64,000 bases of DNA from the NCBI GenBank assembly GCA_005503085.1, contig SCOI01000007.1:124001-188000 (forward strand), read 5' to 3'. The DNA is from Burkholderiales bacterium C2 (lineage in GTDB: Bacteria > Pseudomonadota > Gammaproteobacteria > Burkholderiales > Burkholderiaceae_C). The notes under the pieces are model-generated. The model saw only the letters and a list, made by a program, of their open reading frames with translations. It was not told where the DNA came from and ran no database searches. The position numbers were made by a program, and so were the translations under genes. The first letter of the stretch is position 1. Each line of letters starts with the position of its first letter. This document shows, piece after piece, positions 1 to 9,245 of this stretch.

Positions 1-1944
1 GCCCGCCAGATCGGTCTGGAACACGAAGTCGCGGATCGACTTGTGGAAGACATAGGCCGACAGCGCGCCGTCGCGGCCCAGCGCGCGCTCGATGCCCAGA
101 TCCAGATTGCGCGAGCGCAGCGGCTTCAGCAGAGGGTTGCCGAGTTCGGCCTCGTCGCCGTCTATCACCAGGCCCGGCGAGAGCTGGCCGAAGCTCGGGC
201 GCAGCACCGAGTTCGTCAGGGCGGCGCGCAGCTGCAGCTCCTTGGACAGGCCCTGCTTCAGCAGCAGCGAGGGCAGCCAATGGCGGCTGCGCGTGCGCGC
301 CTGGCTGGCGCGCAGTTCCTCGTCCACCGAGGCCGTGCCATCGGCGCGGAAGGCGAGGCGCTCGTGGCGCAGGCCGCCCAGCAGCTCGGTCGCGCCCTGC
401 TTGTAGCCCAGTTGCAGATAGCCGGCGTTCACGTCCTCATGCATCTCGAAGTCGTTGACGCTGGAATCAATCTCGTCGCGATAGTCGCTGCGGTCCAGGC
501 CCTCCAGCAGCCGGCGTAGCTTGGGGTCCGAGATGCCCTGGCCGAAGCTGCTCCAGGCATAGGGCAGGTCACGGCCGGTCGTCAGCTCGGCCAGCGTGGG
601 ATCGCCCAGATCACCGCCGCCGAACTTGTAGGTCTCCTGGACGCCGCTCTTGTGGCGGCGCGTGGCCTTCAGACCGCCCTTGAGCGTCAGCTCGGCACCG
701 CCGGCCAGATCGAATTCGCGCTGCAGGTCCAGCTTGGCATGGCGCACGCGGTCGCGCGCGCGGCTGTTCTCCAGCTCGATCTCGTCGAGCTCGTAGGCCT
801 TGCTGTCCTGGCGAACTGCGGCCGGGCCTTGCAAGGCCGGGCGCTTGCCGCCGACGAAGCCGACCCCGTCGAACTCGGCCGCGAAACCGGCGCCGGCGAT
901 ACCGTCGGGTGTCTGCTCGCTGGCGCGGCCCAGGCCCGTCTCGGCCCAGAGGCGCCAGGCCTCGTTCAGCTGCAGCTCGGTGCCCAGGCTCAGCGCCAGG
1001 GTCTTGGCGGTTTCGGTGCGCGACTTCAGGCTGCGCACGGCCTCGGCCTCGGCCGCGCCGCTGGTGCCGCTGGCCTGGGCGTCCTCGAACGCGATGCCCA
1101 GCGACTCGCGCTGCTCCCGGTCGCTGAAGCGGCTGGCGAAGCCGCGCAGGTAGAACTGCTGGCCGGCCGCGGGACGGTAGTCCAGATTCAGCGCCGCGCC
1201 GACGCGCTCGCGCGTGATCTCGTAGCGGCGCAGCTCGAATTCCTCCAGCTTGTCGCCGTCCCAGGCGCCGCCGGTCTCGACGTTGTCGCTGGCGAAACGG
1301 CGCTGGTCGGCCGACAGCGCCAGCGCCACGCCCAGGCGCTGGCCGGAGAAGCGGTCGGCGAAGGTCAGCGAGCCGCGGGGCCGGGTCTTGCCGGCGTTGG
1401 CATCATGGTTGGCGCCCAGCTCGACGCTGAACAGCCGGCCGGCCAGGTCGAAGGCCGACAGCGTGTTGACCGAGACACTGCCGCCGATGGAGTTGGCGTC
1501 CTGCTCGGGCGTCAGGGTCTTGCTGACCTCGAGCGAGCGGATCAGCCCGGCCGGCACCACATCCAGGCCCGGCGCGCGGCGGTCGGCCTCGGACGCGGGC
1601 ATGGTGGCGCCGTTGATCGTGACGGCGTTGTAGTCCGGCCCCAGGCCGCGCACCCGGATGAAGCGGCCCTCGCCCTGGTCGCGCTCGACCGAGACGCCGG
1701 GCAGGCGCGCCAGCGCCTCGGCGGCATTGTTGTCGGGCAACTGGCCGATGGCGTCGGCATGGACGATGTTGACGATGCCTTGCGCGGCCTGCTGCTTGGC
1801 CAGCGCGCTGCGCAGATTGGCGGCCTGGCCGGTGACGAGCACGCGGTCCAGGGTTTCGGCCGGCTTGCTGTCCTGGGCCTGGACGGGGCTGAAGGCGCCG
1901 AGCAGGCACAGGGCCAGCAGGCTGAGTCGGGGTGTCGTTTTCAT
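1..1944 (-). CDS. TonB-dependent outer-membrane receptor, 3' end outside the window
   Basis: The reading frame opens at an ATG at 1944 and runs without a stop to base 1, giving 648 codons. Residues 1-23 form a signal peptide (MKTTPRLSLLALCLLGAFS then PVQA). A TonB-box-like stretch (LDRVLVTGQ) follows, then a plug domain with the phrases GQLPDNNAAEALARLPGVSV and RVRGLGPDYNAVTINGA. This plug wording is typical of the TonB-dependent receptor subfamily common in Xanthomonas and Caulobacter, which takes up large or complexed nutrients such as glycans, siderophores or cobalamin. The beta-barrel is cut by the window edge, so the ligand cannot be guessed. No clear ribosome binding site is seen before 1944. 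Confidence 0.9.
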   Translation of the reverse strand, partial: MKTTPRLSLLALCLLGAFSPVQAQDSKPAETLDRVLVTGQAANLRSALAKQQAAQGIVNIVHADAIGQLPDNNAAEALARLPGVSVERDQGEGRFIRVRGLGPDYNAVTINGATMPASEADRRAPGLDVVPAGLIRSLEVSKTLTPEQDANSIGGSVSVNTLSAFDLAGRLFSVELGANHDANAGKTRPRGSLTFADRFSGQRLGVALALSADQRRFASDNVETGGAWDGDKLEEFELRRYEITRERVGAALNLDYRPAAGQQFYLRGFASRFSDREQRESLGIAFEDAQASGTSGAAEAEAVRSLKSRTETAKTLALSLGTELQLNEAWRLWAETGLGRASEQTPDGIAGAGFAAEFDGVGFVGGKRPALQGPAAVRQDSKAYELDEIELENSRARDRVRHAKLDLQREFDLAGGAELTLKGGLKATRRHKSGVQETYKFGGGDLGDPTLAELTTGRDLPYAWSSFGQGISDPKLRRLLEGLDRSDYRDEIDSSVNDFEMHEDVNAGYLQLGYKQGATELLGGLRHERLAFRADGTASVDEELRASQARTRSRHWLPSLLLKQGLSKELQLRAALTNSVLRPSFGQLSPGLVIDGDEAELGNPLLKPLRSRNLDLGIERALGRDGALSAYVFHKSIRDFVFQTDLAG

Positions 1945-2131
1945 GAGGAGGGTGCGGCTGCAAAGGGATGGGGCGCACCTTAGGCAGGCCGCATGGCAGT
2001 CCCGTGACAAGCGCCCGGCCCGCCTGGACGCCGGCTCAAGCAGCGCAGATCGGGGTCGGCGCCGAGCTGAAATGACTCCCCCCGGCCACAGATGACGGTC
2101 TGTCACAAAGCCTCACTAGCATCGCGAGGCT

Positions 2132-3058
2132 ATGTCGATTGCTTCTTCCCTCGCCTCGCTGCTGCCGCGCCGGCTGCGTTCGCTGCCCCAGGCCCCGGTG
2201 CTGGGTCTGCACGCCTTCGGCCACAGCCTGCTGCTGCTGATGGCGGCGCTGCTCTGGCTCTATGCGCAGCAGGGCCAGGCGCGACCCTTGGCGCAATGGG
2301 TCTGGCTGGACATTGTCGGCGAGGGCGGCATGGCGCTGATGGTGGGCGTCTGGCTGGTCTATGTGCGCGCCAGCCGGCCGGCCGGCCCGGTCACCAGCCT
2401 CTTGTGCCTGGGCCTGGCGGGCATGCTGCTGGGCGGCTTTGTCGACACGCTGGACGAGTTCTGGGTGCTGCCCAAATCGCTGTTGTGGGACAACGCGCTG
2501 GAATCGACGCTGACCCCGCTGGGCATGGTCTTGCTGACCTGCGGCCTGCACCAGTGGCGGCGCGAGCAGCTGGTGCTGAACGCCCAGCTGCACCAGCGCG
2601 AGCGCCTGTTCCGCGACCATCGCCGCGTCGACGGCCTGACCCAGCTGGGCGATGCCTGCTATATGGCCCAGCAGCTGCTGCTGGAGCGCGCCGAGGGCCG
2701 CGAGGGCAGCCTGCTGATGCTGGGCTGGCAGGGTTTCGAGGCGGTGGCGCGCCGCCATGGGCTGGCCGAGGCCGACCGGCTCTTGCAGGCCGCCGCGCAA
2801 CTGCTGCTGCTGCACTTGCGCGGCGACGCGCTGCTGTGCCGCTATGCCGGCGACCGCTTCATCGTGCTCTTGCCGGGTCTGGCGCAGAGCCATGGCGATA
2901 GCGAGGGCCAGGTCTTGCGCGAGGCGCTCGCCGGTTTTTCCTACCCCTTGCCCGGCGGCGAGCGGTTGAGGCTGCCGGTGAGCATGGCCCGCGTCGGCAC
3001 TGCGGGCCCGGCCGAGCCGCAAGAGCTGCTGGCCCAACTGGCCGGCCGACTGGCCTGA
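2132..3058 (+). CDS. Membrane protein with degenerate GGDEF domain
   Basis: A 308-residue protein. The N-terminal 150 residues hold four or five hydrophobic segments (for example FGHSLLLLMAALLWLYA and TSLLCLGLAGMLLGGF), followed by a GGDEF-like domain from about 165. The signature loop reads RYAGDRFIVLLP near residue 239, so GGDEF has become AGDRF. The acidic residue needed for metal binding and cyclisation is lost, and diguanylate cyclase activity is therefore unlikely; a sensory or GTP-binding role is possible. The stop TGA overlaps the ATG of the next gene (TGATG at 3056-3060), implying translational coupling to the AraC-type regulator. A GAGG ribosome site precedes the start. Confidence 0.75.
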   Translation: MSIASSLASLLPRRLRSLPQAPVLGLHAFGHSLLLLMAALLWLYAQQGQARPLAQWVWLDIVGEGGMALMVGVWLVYVRASRPAGPVTSLLCLGLAGMLLGGFVDTLDEFWVLPKSLLWDNALESTLTPLGMVLLTCGLHQWRREQLVLNAQLHQRERLFRDHRRVDGLTQLGDACYMAQQLLLERAEGREGSLLMLGWQGFEAVARRHGLAEADRLLQAAAQLLLLHLRGDALLCRYAGDRFIVLLPGLAQSHGDSEGQVLREALAGFSYPLPGGERLRLPVSMARVGTAGPAEPQELLAQLAGRLA

Positions 3059-4128
3059 TGACGATGCTGGCCCAGCAGATTGCCGCGCTGGGGCCACTGG
3101 GCCTGGCGGCCGAGCCCGGCCCGCTCACGCCCTATCAGCTCGACAGCGCCTGCATCGCCTGGGCCGACCAGGGCGCGCTGCTGGCCGAGCTGGCGCGCAG
3201 CCGCGGGCTGGATCTGCCGGCCTGGCTGGCGGCGGCCCGGGTGAAGCAGGGTCAGGTCTTGCTGAGTCCGCGCCAGCTGCTGGCCCTGCTGGCGCCCTTG
3301 CAGGCCTGTGGTGCCGACAGCGCCTTCTTGATCGGCCGGCTGAGCCTGCCGGGCCACTACGGCCTGGCCAGCCAGGCGCTGCAGCAATCGGCCTGCCTGC
3401 TCGATGCGCTGCGCCTGCTGGTGCGCCATGCCGGCCGGCTGAGCCCGCTGCTGACGCCGCGCCTGCTGTGCTGCGGGCCTGAGCTGCTGCTTTACTGGAC
3501 CGAGGCCTGCGGCGCCCCGCCGGCCCAGCGCGCCTTTCTGGTGGACCTGCAGATGAGCGCCGTCAGCTCGATGTGCGAGCAACTGGCCGGCCAGCGCCTG
3601 CCCTGGCGCTACAGCTTCAACCGCACGCGGCCGCGCGACCCGGCCCAGCACGTGGTCTATCTGGGCGGCGCGCTGCGCTTTGACTGCCAGGTCGACGCGA
3701 TGCGCATCGATCTCGCGCTGGCGCAGCAGCCCTGGCCCACGATGAACGGCAGTTCGCTGGCCGGCAGCGCCCTGGCCGCCGGTGCACTGGCCCAGGGCGC
3801 CGACCCGGCCAGCGCGCGGCGCGGCCTGCTGGCGGCGCTGTACGACCACCTGCTGACCGAGCTGACCCGCTCGCCCAGCCTGGACACGGCGGCCGCCGCC
3901 TTCGGCATCAGCCCCGCCACCTTGAAGCGCCATCTGGCCCAGCATGGCACTCATTTCCAGGCCGAGCTCGATCAGGTGCGCAGCCATGTGGCCCTGTATC
4001 TGCTGGGCCTGCAAGGCCAGGCCAGCGAGGCCGTGGCCCAGCAGCTGGGCTTCTACGATGCCGCCAATTTCCGCCGCGCCTTCCGGCGCTGGACCGGCAT
4101 CAATCCGGGTGCGCTTGCGCTGATCTGA
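3058..4128 (+). CDS. AraC-family transcriptional regulator (arabinose-binding-like N-terminus)
   Basis: A 356-residue regulator. The C-terminal 90 residues carry two helix-turn-helix motifs: TAAAAFGISPATLKRHL and the second, AVAQQLGFYDAANFRRAFRRW, followed by TGINP as in AraC proteins. The N-terminal 200 residues resemble the ligand domain of the OruR/ArgR-type branch (the family usually called arabinose-binding domain of AraC regulators, DUF-like). It starts inside the stop of the degenerate-GGDEF gene, so both are made together and probably act in one pathway. A second in-frame ATG lies at 3064. The ligand and targets are unknown. A long stem-loop lies just behind its stop. Confidence 0.85.
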   Translation: MTMLAQQIAALGPLGLAAEPGPLTPYQLDSACIAWADQGALLAELARSRGLDLPAWLAAARVKQGQVLLSPRQLLALLAPLQACGADSAFLIGRLSLPGHYGLASQALQQSACLLDALRLLVRHAGRLSPLLTPRLLCCGPELLLYWTEACGAPPAQRAFLVDLQMSAVSSMCEQLAGQRLPWRYSFNRTRPRDPAQHVVYLGGALRFDCQVDAMRIDLALAQQPWPTMNGSSLAGSALAAGALAQGADPASARRGLLAALYDHLLTELTRSPSLDTAAAAFGISPATLKRHLAQHGTHFQAELDQVRSHVALYLLGLQGQASEAVAQQLGFYDAANFRRAFRRWTGINPGALALI

Positions 4129-4132
4129 GCCG

Positions 4133-4228
4133 CGATCAGGAGGGTGGGGCGCTCTGCGCGGTGAAGTCAAGGAGGAGGCCGAAGGCCGGGGGACATGAAC
4201 GGCGCAGAGTGCCCCGCCCTCCTGATCG
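4133..4228. repeat. 27-bp inverted repeat filling a convergent intergenic gap
   Basis: Arms 4133-4159 and 4202-4228 are complementary over 27 positions. Only two positions deviate (4145 with 4216, 4151 with 4210), and both are G:U pairs in the + strand RNA but A:C mismatches in the - strand RNA. The 42-nt loop contains a small hairpin, GGCC-GAA-GGCC, at 4177-4187. The element occupies nearly the whole space between the AraC gene stop (4128) and the permease stop (4229). There is no T-run, so it is not a standard intrinsic terminator; an mRNA 3' stabiliser, a Rho-related end or a remnant of a small palindromic mobile element are all possible. No target-site duplication is visible. Confidence 0.85.
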
Positions 4229-5398
4229 TCAAGCTTCTCGCAAGCAGTCGACGATCTTCAGCCTGGCGGCCCGCCAGGCCGGGATGAAGCCGCCGACGAA
4301 GCCCATCAGCAGCGCAAACAGCAGGGTCTGCCAGACGATAGTGGTGGTCATCTTGAACTGGAAGGCCAGCTCGGCGAAGGTCTGGAAATTGGTGGTCGAC
4401 ACATCGACGGCCTGCATCAGCGCCGCCGCGCCCAGGCCTATCACACCGCCCACCAGGGCCAGCAGCATCGCTTCGCCGAGAAAGGCGACCAGCACCGCGC
4501 CGCGCCGGAAGCCCAGCGCGCGCAAGGTGCCGATCTCGCCGGTGCGCTGGGCCACGGCGGCGAACATCGTGATCATCGCGCCGACGATGGCGCCGATCGA
4601 GAAGATGATGGACAGCGCCGTGCCGAGGATGGAGATGAAGGTGGCCAGCGCCTCGCTCTGCTCGGCATAGAACTGGATCTCGCGCTTGGCCTCCAGCTGC
4701 AGCCGTGGGTCGGCTTCGATAGCGCTCTTCAGCGCGTCGAACTGCGCGCTGTCCTGCAGCCGCAGCACCAGGGTCGAGAAGCCCTCGCGCCGGAAGGCCT
4801 GCAGCATCTGTTCGGCGTCGCCCCAGATCTCCGAGTCGAAGCCGCTGCGGCCGGCATCGAACACGCCGACCACCCGCCAGTCGCGGCCGGCAAAGCGCAG
4901 CGTCTCGCCCAGGCCGGCGCCCTGGAAGCCGCCGGCCACCGCGCGGCCGGTGATGATCTCCGAGCTGCCCGGCCGGAACATGCGGCCCTCGACCAGCTGC
5001 ACCTTGGGCCGCAGCTGCAGGGCCAGCGCCGAGGTGCCGCGCACCGTGACATTGCTGGGCTTGCCGCTGCCGCGCTTGGGCAGATTGTTCAGCACCACCG
5101 GCTCCTTGCTCAGCAGCAGGCCGCCGCCGGCCGCGCTGGCAATGCCCGGCAGGCTCTCGACGATGGCGGCCTGGCCGCGGGCGATGCCGCTATTGATCTC
5201 GGCGCCGGCGCCCTTGCGCAGCACGATCACATTGTCGGCCTGGCCGGTGGCCACCAGGGTGCTGCGTATGCCCTCGCTCATCATCAGCACGGTGGCGAAC
5301 ACATAGATGACCAGCGCCATGCCCCCGGCGGTCAGCAGGGTCGTGACGCGGCGCACCCAGAGGTTGCGTGCGATGTAGGACAAGGGAATGGCTTTCAT
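4229..5398 (-). CDS. ABC transporter permease, MacB/FtsX type (second permease)
   Basis: 389 residues with the classic FtsX/MacB layout: one N-terminal membrane helix (about residues 18-40, TLLTAGGMALVIYVFATVL), a large periplasmic domain, and three C-terminal helices from about residue 255 onward (ALSIIFSIGAIVGAMITMFAA, then two more). The phrase TGEIGTLRALGFRRGAVL between helices is the typical coupling segment. It is the last gene of a four-gene unit (adaptor, ATPase, permease, permease) and its start overlaps the previous stop by 4 bases (5395-5398). It probably forms a heterodimer with the other permease to move a substrate across or out of the inner membrane. Confidence 0.88.
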   Translation of the reverse strand: MKAIPLSYIARNLWVRRVTTLLTAGGMALVIYVFATVLMMSEGIRSTLVATGQADNVIVLRKGAGAEINSGIARGQAAIVESLPGIASAAGGGLLLSKEPVVLNNLPKRGSGKPSNVTVRGTSALALQLRPKVQLVEGRMFRPGSSEIITGRAVAGGFQGAGLGETLRFAGRDWRVVGVFDAGRSGFDSEIWGDAEQMLQAFRREGFSTLVLRLQDSAQFDALKSAIEADPRLQLEAKREIQFYAEQSEALATFISILGTALSIIFSIGAIVGAMITMFAAVAQRTGEIGTLRALGFRRGAVLVAFLGEAMLLALVGGVIGLGAAALMQAVDVSTTNFQTFAELAFQFKMTTTIVWQTLLFALLMGFVGGFIPAWRAARLKIVDCLREA

Positions 5399-6555
5399 GC
5401 CACGTGCCTGAGCCCATTGACGATATCGATCCGGCTCATCTTCCAGGCCGGCCAGGCGGCCGCAACGCAGCCGATCACCAGCGCGGCCAGCAGCTGCAGC
5501 GCCATCGTCAGCGCCGAGACCCGGAAGATCGGGAACAGCGTGCCGGCGGCGCTGGCGAAGGCGGCCGCCAGCGGCAGGGTCACAGCCAGGCCCAGCAGGC
5601 CGCCCAGCAGCGCCAGCAGCAGGCTCTCGCCGAACAGCAGCCGGGCGACAAAGGCCGGCGCAAAGCCCAGCGCCTTCAGGGTTGCGTACTCGGCCAGGCG
5701 CTCGCGGGCCGTCATCGTCATCGTGTTGGCCATCACCGCCATGATGATGACGACGATGATCAGGCTGACCGCCTGTACCGCCACAAGGATGGCCTCGCTC
5801 ATCGAGACAAAGCTGAGCTGGAAGGCCGATTCCGTCTCGGTCAGGGTCTCGGCCAGCGAGTTGCGGAACTGCTCGTCGATGCGCTGCGAGATCAGCGCGG
5901 CGTTCTGCGGCTCGCTGATGCCAACGATGTAGACGCCCACCGCGTCGGCGCGATTGCCCAGCTGCTTGCGCAGGCTTTCGTTGATCAGGCCCCAGTGGAA
6001 CAGCATCTGGCTCTCATCGGTCTTGGCATCGGCGCCGTCCCAGATGCCGCGCAGGGTGAAGGTCCAGGAGCCGGGATAGATGGTGCCGCGCAGCGGGATC
6101 TGGTCGCCGAGCTTCCAGCCGAATTTGTCGGCCAGCTTGCGGCCCACCACCGCGCCCTGGCGGTCGCGGATGAAGGCCAGGCGCTCTTCGTCGCTGAGCC
6201 GGTACTCGGGATACAGGGCCAGATAGCTGGCCGGCTCGACCGCGAACTGCGGGAAGAAATTGCGCTCGGTGATGTAGATGCCGCCGAACCAGTTGGCCCA
6301 GGACACGCTGGCCACGCCGTCCACGCTCTTGAGCCGCTGCGCATAGCTCAGCGGCAGCGGGAAGGTCAGCGAGATCGCGCTGCGCGAGACCAGCCGCGTG
6401 CTGCTGCTGGCCTCGACGCCGGCATACCAGGCATCGACGATGGTGCGCAGCAGGCCGAAGGCCGAGATCGCCACCACCAGGCCCACCAGGGTCAGCGCGC
6501 TGCGCAGCTTGTGGCGCAAGAACACGTTCCGCAGCAGCAGCTTCAGGATGAACAT
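5395..6555 (-). CDS. ABC transporter permease, MacB/FtsX type (first permease)
   Basis: 386 residues with the same topology as its downstream neighbour: an N-terminal helix ([20 protein letters not shown]), a long extracytoplasmic domain, and C-terminal helices beginning near residue 265 ([21 protein letters not shown]). The coupling segment reads [22 protein letters not shown]. It starts 10 bases after the ATPase stop and overlaps the next permease by 4 bases. Two different permeases suggest a heterodimeric exporter, unlike the classical MacB, which has permease and ATPase fused. The substrate is unknown. Confidence 0.88.
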   Translation of the reverse strand: MFILKLLLRNVFLRHKLRSALTLVGLVVAISAFGLLRTIVDAWYAGVEASSSTRLVSRSAISLTFPLPLSYAQRLKSVDGVASVSWANWFGGIYITERNFFPQFAVEPASYLALYPEYRLSDEERLAFIRDRQGAVVGRKLADKFGWKLGDQIPLRGTIYPGSWTFTLRGIWDGADAKTDESQMLFHWGLINESLRKQLGNRADAVGVYIVGISEPQNAALISQRIDEQFRNSLAETLTETESAFQLSFVSMSEAILVAVQAVSLIIVVIIMAVMANTMTMTARERLAEYATLKALGFAPAFVARLLFGESLLLALLGGLLGLAVTLPLAAAFASAAGTLFPIFRVSALTMALQLLAALVIGCVAAAWPAWKMSRIDIVNGLRHVA

Positions 6556-6565
6556 GGCCGCTCGT

Positions 6566-7267
6566 TCAGGCCGTGGCCGCCTCGTCCGGCACCAGCACGC
6601 CCTTTTCCAGATGGATCAGGCGGCGCGCCCGTGCGGCGGCCTTGGGGTCGTGGGTCACCATCACGATGGTCTTGCCGAGCTCGCGGTTGAGCTGCTCCAG
6701 CAGGTCCAGCACCTCGGCGCCGGTCATGCGGTCCAGATCGCCGGTGGGCTCGTCGGCGACGATCAGGCTGGGGTCGCTGACCAGGGCCCGCGCGATCGCG
6801 ACGCGCTGCTGCTGGCCGCCCGACAGCTCGTTGGGGTAGTGGTCCATGCGGTCCTGCAGCCTGACCATCGCCAGCGCCGCCTCGGCATGGGCGCGGCGCT
6901 GGCGGGCCGACAGCCCCGTCAGCAGCAGCGGCAGCTCGACGTTCTCCAGCGCCGTCAGCACCGGCATCAGGTTGTAGAACTGGAAGATGAAGCCCACATG
7001 GGCGGCCCGCCAGTCGGCCAGCTGGCCCTCGCTGAGCGTCGCGATGTCGACGCCGCCGATCACGATGCGCCCGCTCGTGGGTTGGTCGATGCCGGCGATC
7101 AGGTTCAGCAAGGTGCTCTTGCCCGAGCCGCTGGGGCCCATCAGCGCGACAAAGTCGCCGGCGCGCACCTGCAGCGCGATGTCCAGCAGCACCGGGATCT
7201 GCTGGGCACCGCGCCGGTAGGCCTTGGACAGGCCCTCGATGCTGATCAGCACTTGCGCGTCGCTCAT
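6566..7267 (-). CDS. ABC transporter ATP-binding protein (LolD/MacB-like)
   Basis: 233 residues with all ABC motifs: Walker [13 protein letters not shown] near residue 43, the Q-loop phrase [21 protein letters not shown], signature [15 protein letters not shown], Walker [13 protein letters not shown] and switch histidine in VTHDP. The FYNLMP/ENVELP wording is typical of ATPases that partner FtsX/MacB permeases. It overlaps the adaptor gene by 4 bases (7264-7267) and is followed by two permeases, so it powers this exporter from the cytoplasmic side. Confidence 0.93.
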   Translation of the reverse strand: MSDAQVLISIEGLSKAYRRGAQQIPVLLDIALQVRAGDFVALMGPSGSGKSTLLNLIAGIDQPTSGRIVIGGVDIATLSEGQLADWRAAHVGFIFQFYNLMPVLTALENVELPLLLTGLSARQRRAHAEAALAMVRLQDRMDHYPNELSGGQQQRVAIARALVSDPSLIVADEPTGDLDRMTGAEVLDLLEQLNRELGKTIVMVTHDPKAAARARRLIHLEKGVLVPDEAATA

Positions 7268-8541
7268 GGCTTGGCGGCGAGCGTGACGACGCCGCCGCTC
7301 TCCAGCTTGGCCGGCGGCTCCAGCACCAGGCGATCGCCGGACTTCAGGCCGCTGCCGCTCACTTCGACCAGGTCCCCCAGCGGGCGTCCGCGCCGAACCT
7401 CGACGGCCTCGACGACCTCCTTGTCGCCCTCGCGCTTGACCCTGAAGAGCCAGGTCTTGCCATCACGCTCGCTCAGCGTCTTCGGCTTGACCGCCAGCAC
7501 CGGCTGCAGCTCGGCGGGGGTGGGCTTTTGCGACAGGAACACCACCTTGGCGCTCATCTCGGGCAGGATGCGCGCGTCCAGCTGCTCGAAGCGCACCTTG
7601 CTCATCACGGTGGCCTTGGCCCGGTCGACCGTCGGCACGATGCCGGCCACCTGGCCCGCGAAGCGCTGGCCGGGCAGGGCGTCCAGTGTGATCTCGACCG
7701 GCTGGCCGGCGCTGACCTTGGCCAGGCTGGCTTCGGACACATCGGCCTCCACCTCCAAGGTGCTCAGATCGGCCATGGTCACGACCGCGCCCTGCGAGCC
7801 GGCGGCATTGGAGAAGGGCGTGATGATGTCGCCGACATTGGCGTTCTTGACCAGCACCACGCCGTCGAAGGGCGCGCGGATCTCGGTGAAATCGCGGTTG
7901 ACCTGCTGCAGATTCAGCTGGGCCTGGGCCTGCTGCACACCGGCCTGGGCCGAGCCCGCACCCGCCTGGGCCGAGGCCAGGCCGGCGCGGGCGGCGTCGA
8001 GCCGGCGCTTGAGGGCCTCCAGCGCCTGGGTCGAGACAAAGCCCTGGGCCTGCAGATCCTGGCTGCGTCGGTACTCGGCCTCGGCATTGGCCTGCTCGAC
8101 CCGGGCCTGCTGCACCGCGCTCTCGGCCTGGCGTGCGCCGGCCTCGGCCAGGCGCACGCCGGCGGCCGCCGCCGCGATCGAGGCCTGCACATCGCTGGCA
8201 TCGATGCGCGCGATCAGCTCGCCTTTCTTGAGCACGCTGCCCTCGCGCACCGTCAGCTCAAGCAGTCGGCCGCTGGCCTTGGAGGCGACGGCGGCGCGGC
8301 GCTGCGCGACCACATAGCCCGAGGCCGTCAACTGCGCATACTGCTGCGAGGGCGTGGTCTGCTGCACCGAGGCCAGCTGCACCTCGGGAGGCCGGGGTGC
8401 CAGCACGGCGGCGGCGACCGCCAGCGCGATCAGGCCGGCCACGATCCAGCGCCAGGGCAGGCGGCGCCGGCGGCCGGTCGCAGTGAGGCTTGGGCGCTCG
8501 ATCCTGAGGCTGGCGAGCGGGGCGTTCGAGTGTTCGGCCAT
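7264..8541 (-). CDS. Periplasmic adaptor subunit of an ABC exporter (HlyD/MacA family)
   Basis: 425 residues from the ATG at 8541 (MAEHSNAPL). In order: a short cytoplasmic tail, one membrane helix (WIVAGLIALAVAAAVLAP), a biotinyl-lipoyl half (ASGRLLELTVREGSVLKKGELIARID), a long Ala/Gln-rich coiled coil of about residues 130-215, the second lipoyl half (EIRAPFDGVVLVKNANVGDII), a beta-barrel (LEVEADVSEASLAKV) and a membrane-proximal domain. It would bridge the inner-membrane permeases to an outer-membrane channel; none is encoded nearby. The frame stays open to 8634 with in-frame ATGs at 8577 and 8634, but the extra residues look non-conserved. It is divergent from the CAP-domain gene. Confidence 0.88.
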   Translation of the reverse strand: MAEHSNAPLASLRIERPSLTATGRRRRLPWRWIVAGLIALAVAAAVLAPRPPEVQLASVQQTTPSQQYAQLTASGYVVAQRRAAVASKASGRLLELTVREGSVLKKGELIARIDASDVQASIAAAAAGVRLAEAGARQAESAVQQARVEQANAEAEYRRSQDLQAQGFVSTQALEALKRRLDAARAGLASAQAGAGSAQAGVQQAQAQLNLQQVNRDFTEIRAPFDGVVLVKNANVGDIITPFSNAAGSQGAVVTMADLSTLEVEADVSEASLAKVSAGQPVEITLDALPGQRFAGQVAGIVPTVDRAKATVMSKVRFEQLDARILPEMSAKVVFLSQKPTPAELQPVLAVKPKTLSERDGKTWLFRVKREGDKEVVEAVEVRRGRPLGDLVEVSGSGLKSGDRLVLEPPAKLESGGVVTLAAKP

Positions 8542-8646
8542 GGACTTTGTCGTCGATGTGAGGGAAGCCTGCGGCATTGTGCGCAGATTTCCGCGCCCGG
8601 CCACGTCGGCGGGGCCAATAATCTCGCTCCGCATGAAGAGGTCTTA

Positions 8647-9156
8647 ATGCCGAGCTTGAGGATGTTGGCGCTGTTGCTGCCGGCGCTGCTGTTGATGGGC
8701 TCCGCCCGGGGTCAGGACTTGCCCTGCCCGGACGATCTGGACGCGGCCTCGGTGCTGGCCCGGCTGAACGCGCTGCGTGAGCAGCCACGCGCCTGCGGCG
8801 CGGCGCCGATGCCGGCCGCGCCGGCGCTGCGCTGGCAGGCCCTGCTGGCCGCCTCGGCCGACGAGCATGCCCGCGAACTGGCGCAGCGCGACACCCTCAG
8901 TCACCAGGGCCTGAAGACCCGCAGCCTGCGCGAGCGTCTGCACCGCGCCGGCTACCGCATGCGGCTGAGCGGCGAAAACCTGGCCGCCGGGCCGGCCAGC
9001 CTGGAAGAGGCGCTGGCGCTGTGGCTGGCCAGCCCCGGGCATTGCGAGAACCTGATGCTGGCCGAGTTCCGCGATGCCGGCCTGGCCTGCGCCGCCGCAC
9101 CGGGGCGGCATGAGCGCTTCTGGGTCTTGCATCTGGGGCGTGGGGCCGCGGAGTGA
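8647..9156 (+). CDS. Secreted CAP-domain (SCP/PR-1-like) protein
   Basis: 169 residues. An AAGAGG ribosome site precedes the ATG at 8647. Residues 1-22 are a signal peptide (LALLLPALLLMGSARG). The rest is a CAP domain: LNALREQPRACG, SADEHARELAQRDTLSHQG (the histidine region), YRMRLSGENLAAGPASLEEALALWLASPGHCENLM (the CAP tetrad Glu and the second His) and FWVLHLGRG at the end. Bacterial CAP proteins are secreted and mostly of unknown function; some bind lipids or act in the envelope. It shares a roughly 100-base divergent promoter region with the exporter operon, so joint control is possible. Confidence 0.85.
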   Translation: MPSLRMLALLLPALLLMGSARGQDLPCPDDLDAASVLARLNALREQPRACGAAPMPAAPALRWQALLAASADEHARELAQRDTLSHQGLKTRSLRERLHRAGYRMRLSGENLAAGPASLEEALALWLASPGHCENLMLAEFRDAGLACAAAPGRHERFWVLHLGRGAAE

Positions 9157-9245
9157 GCGAGCGAACGAGCGGACCGGCATGACTTCGAGCCGGCCACCGC
9201 CTGATCGGCTAAATTGACGACAGGCCCATGCGGGAGTGATTGCCT

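Noticed and set aside
2098-2120. CTGTCAC-like half of a PhoB box between the first two genes
   Set aside because: Only one half-site; the second expected 11 bases away is absent.
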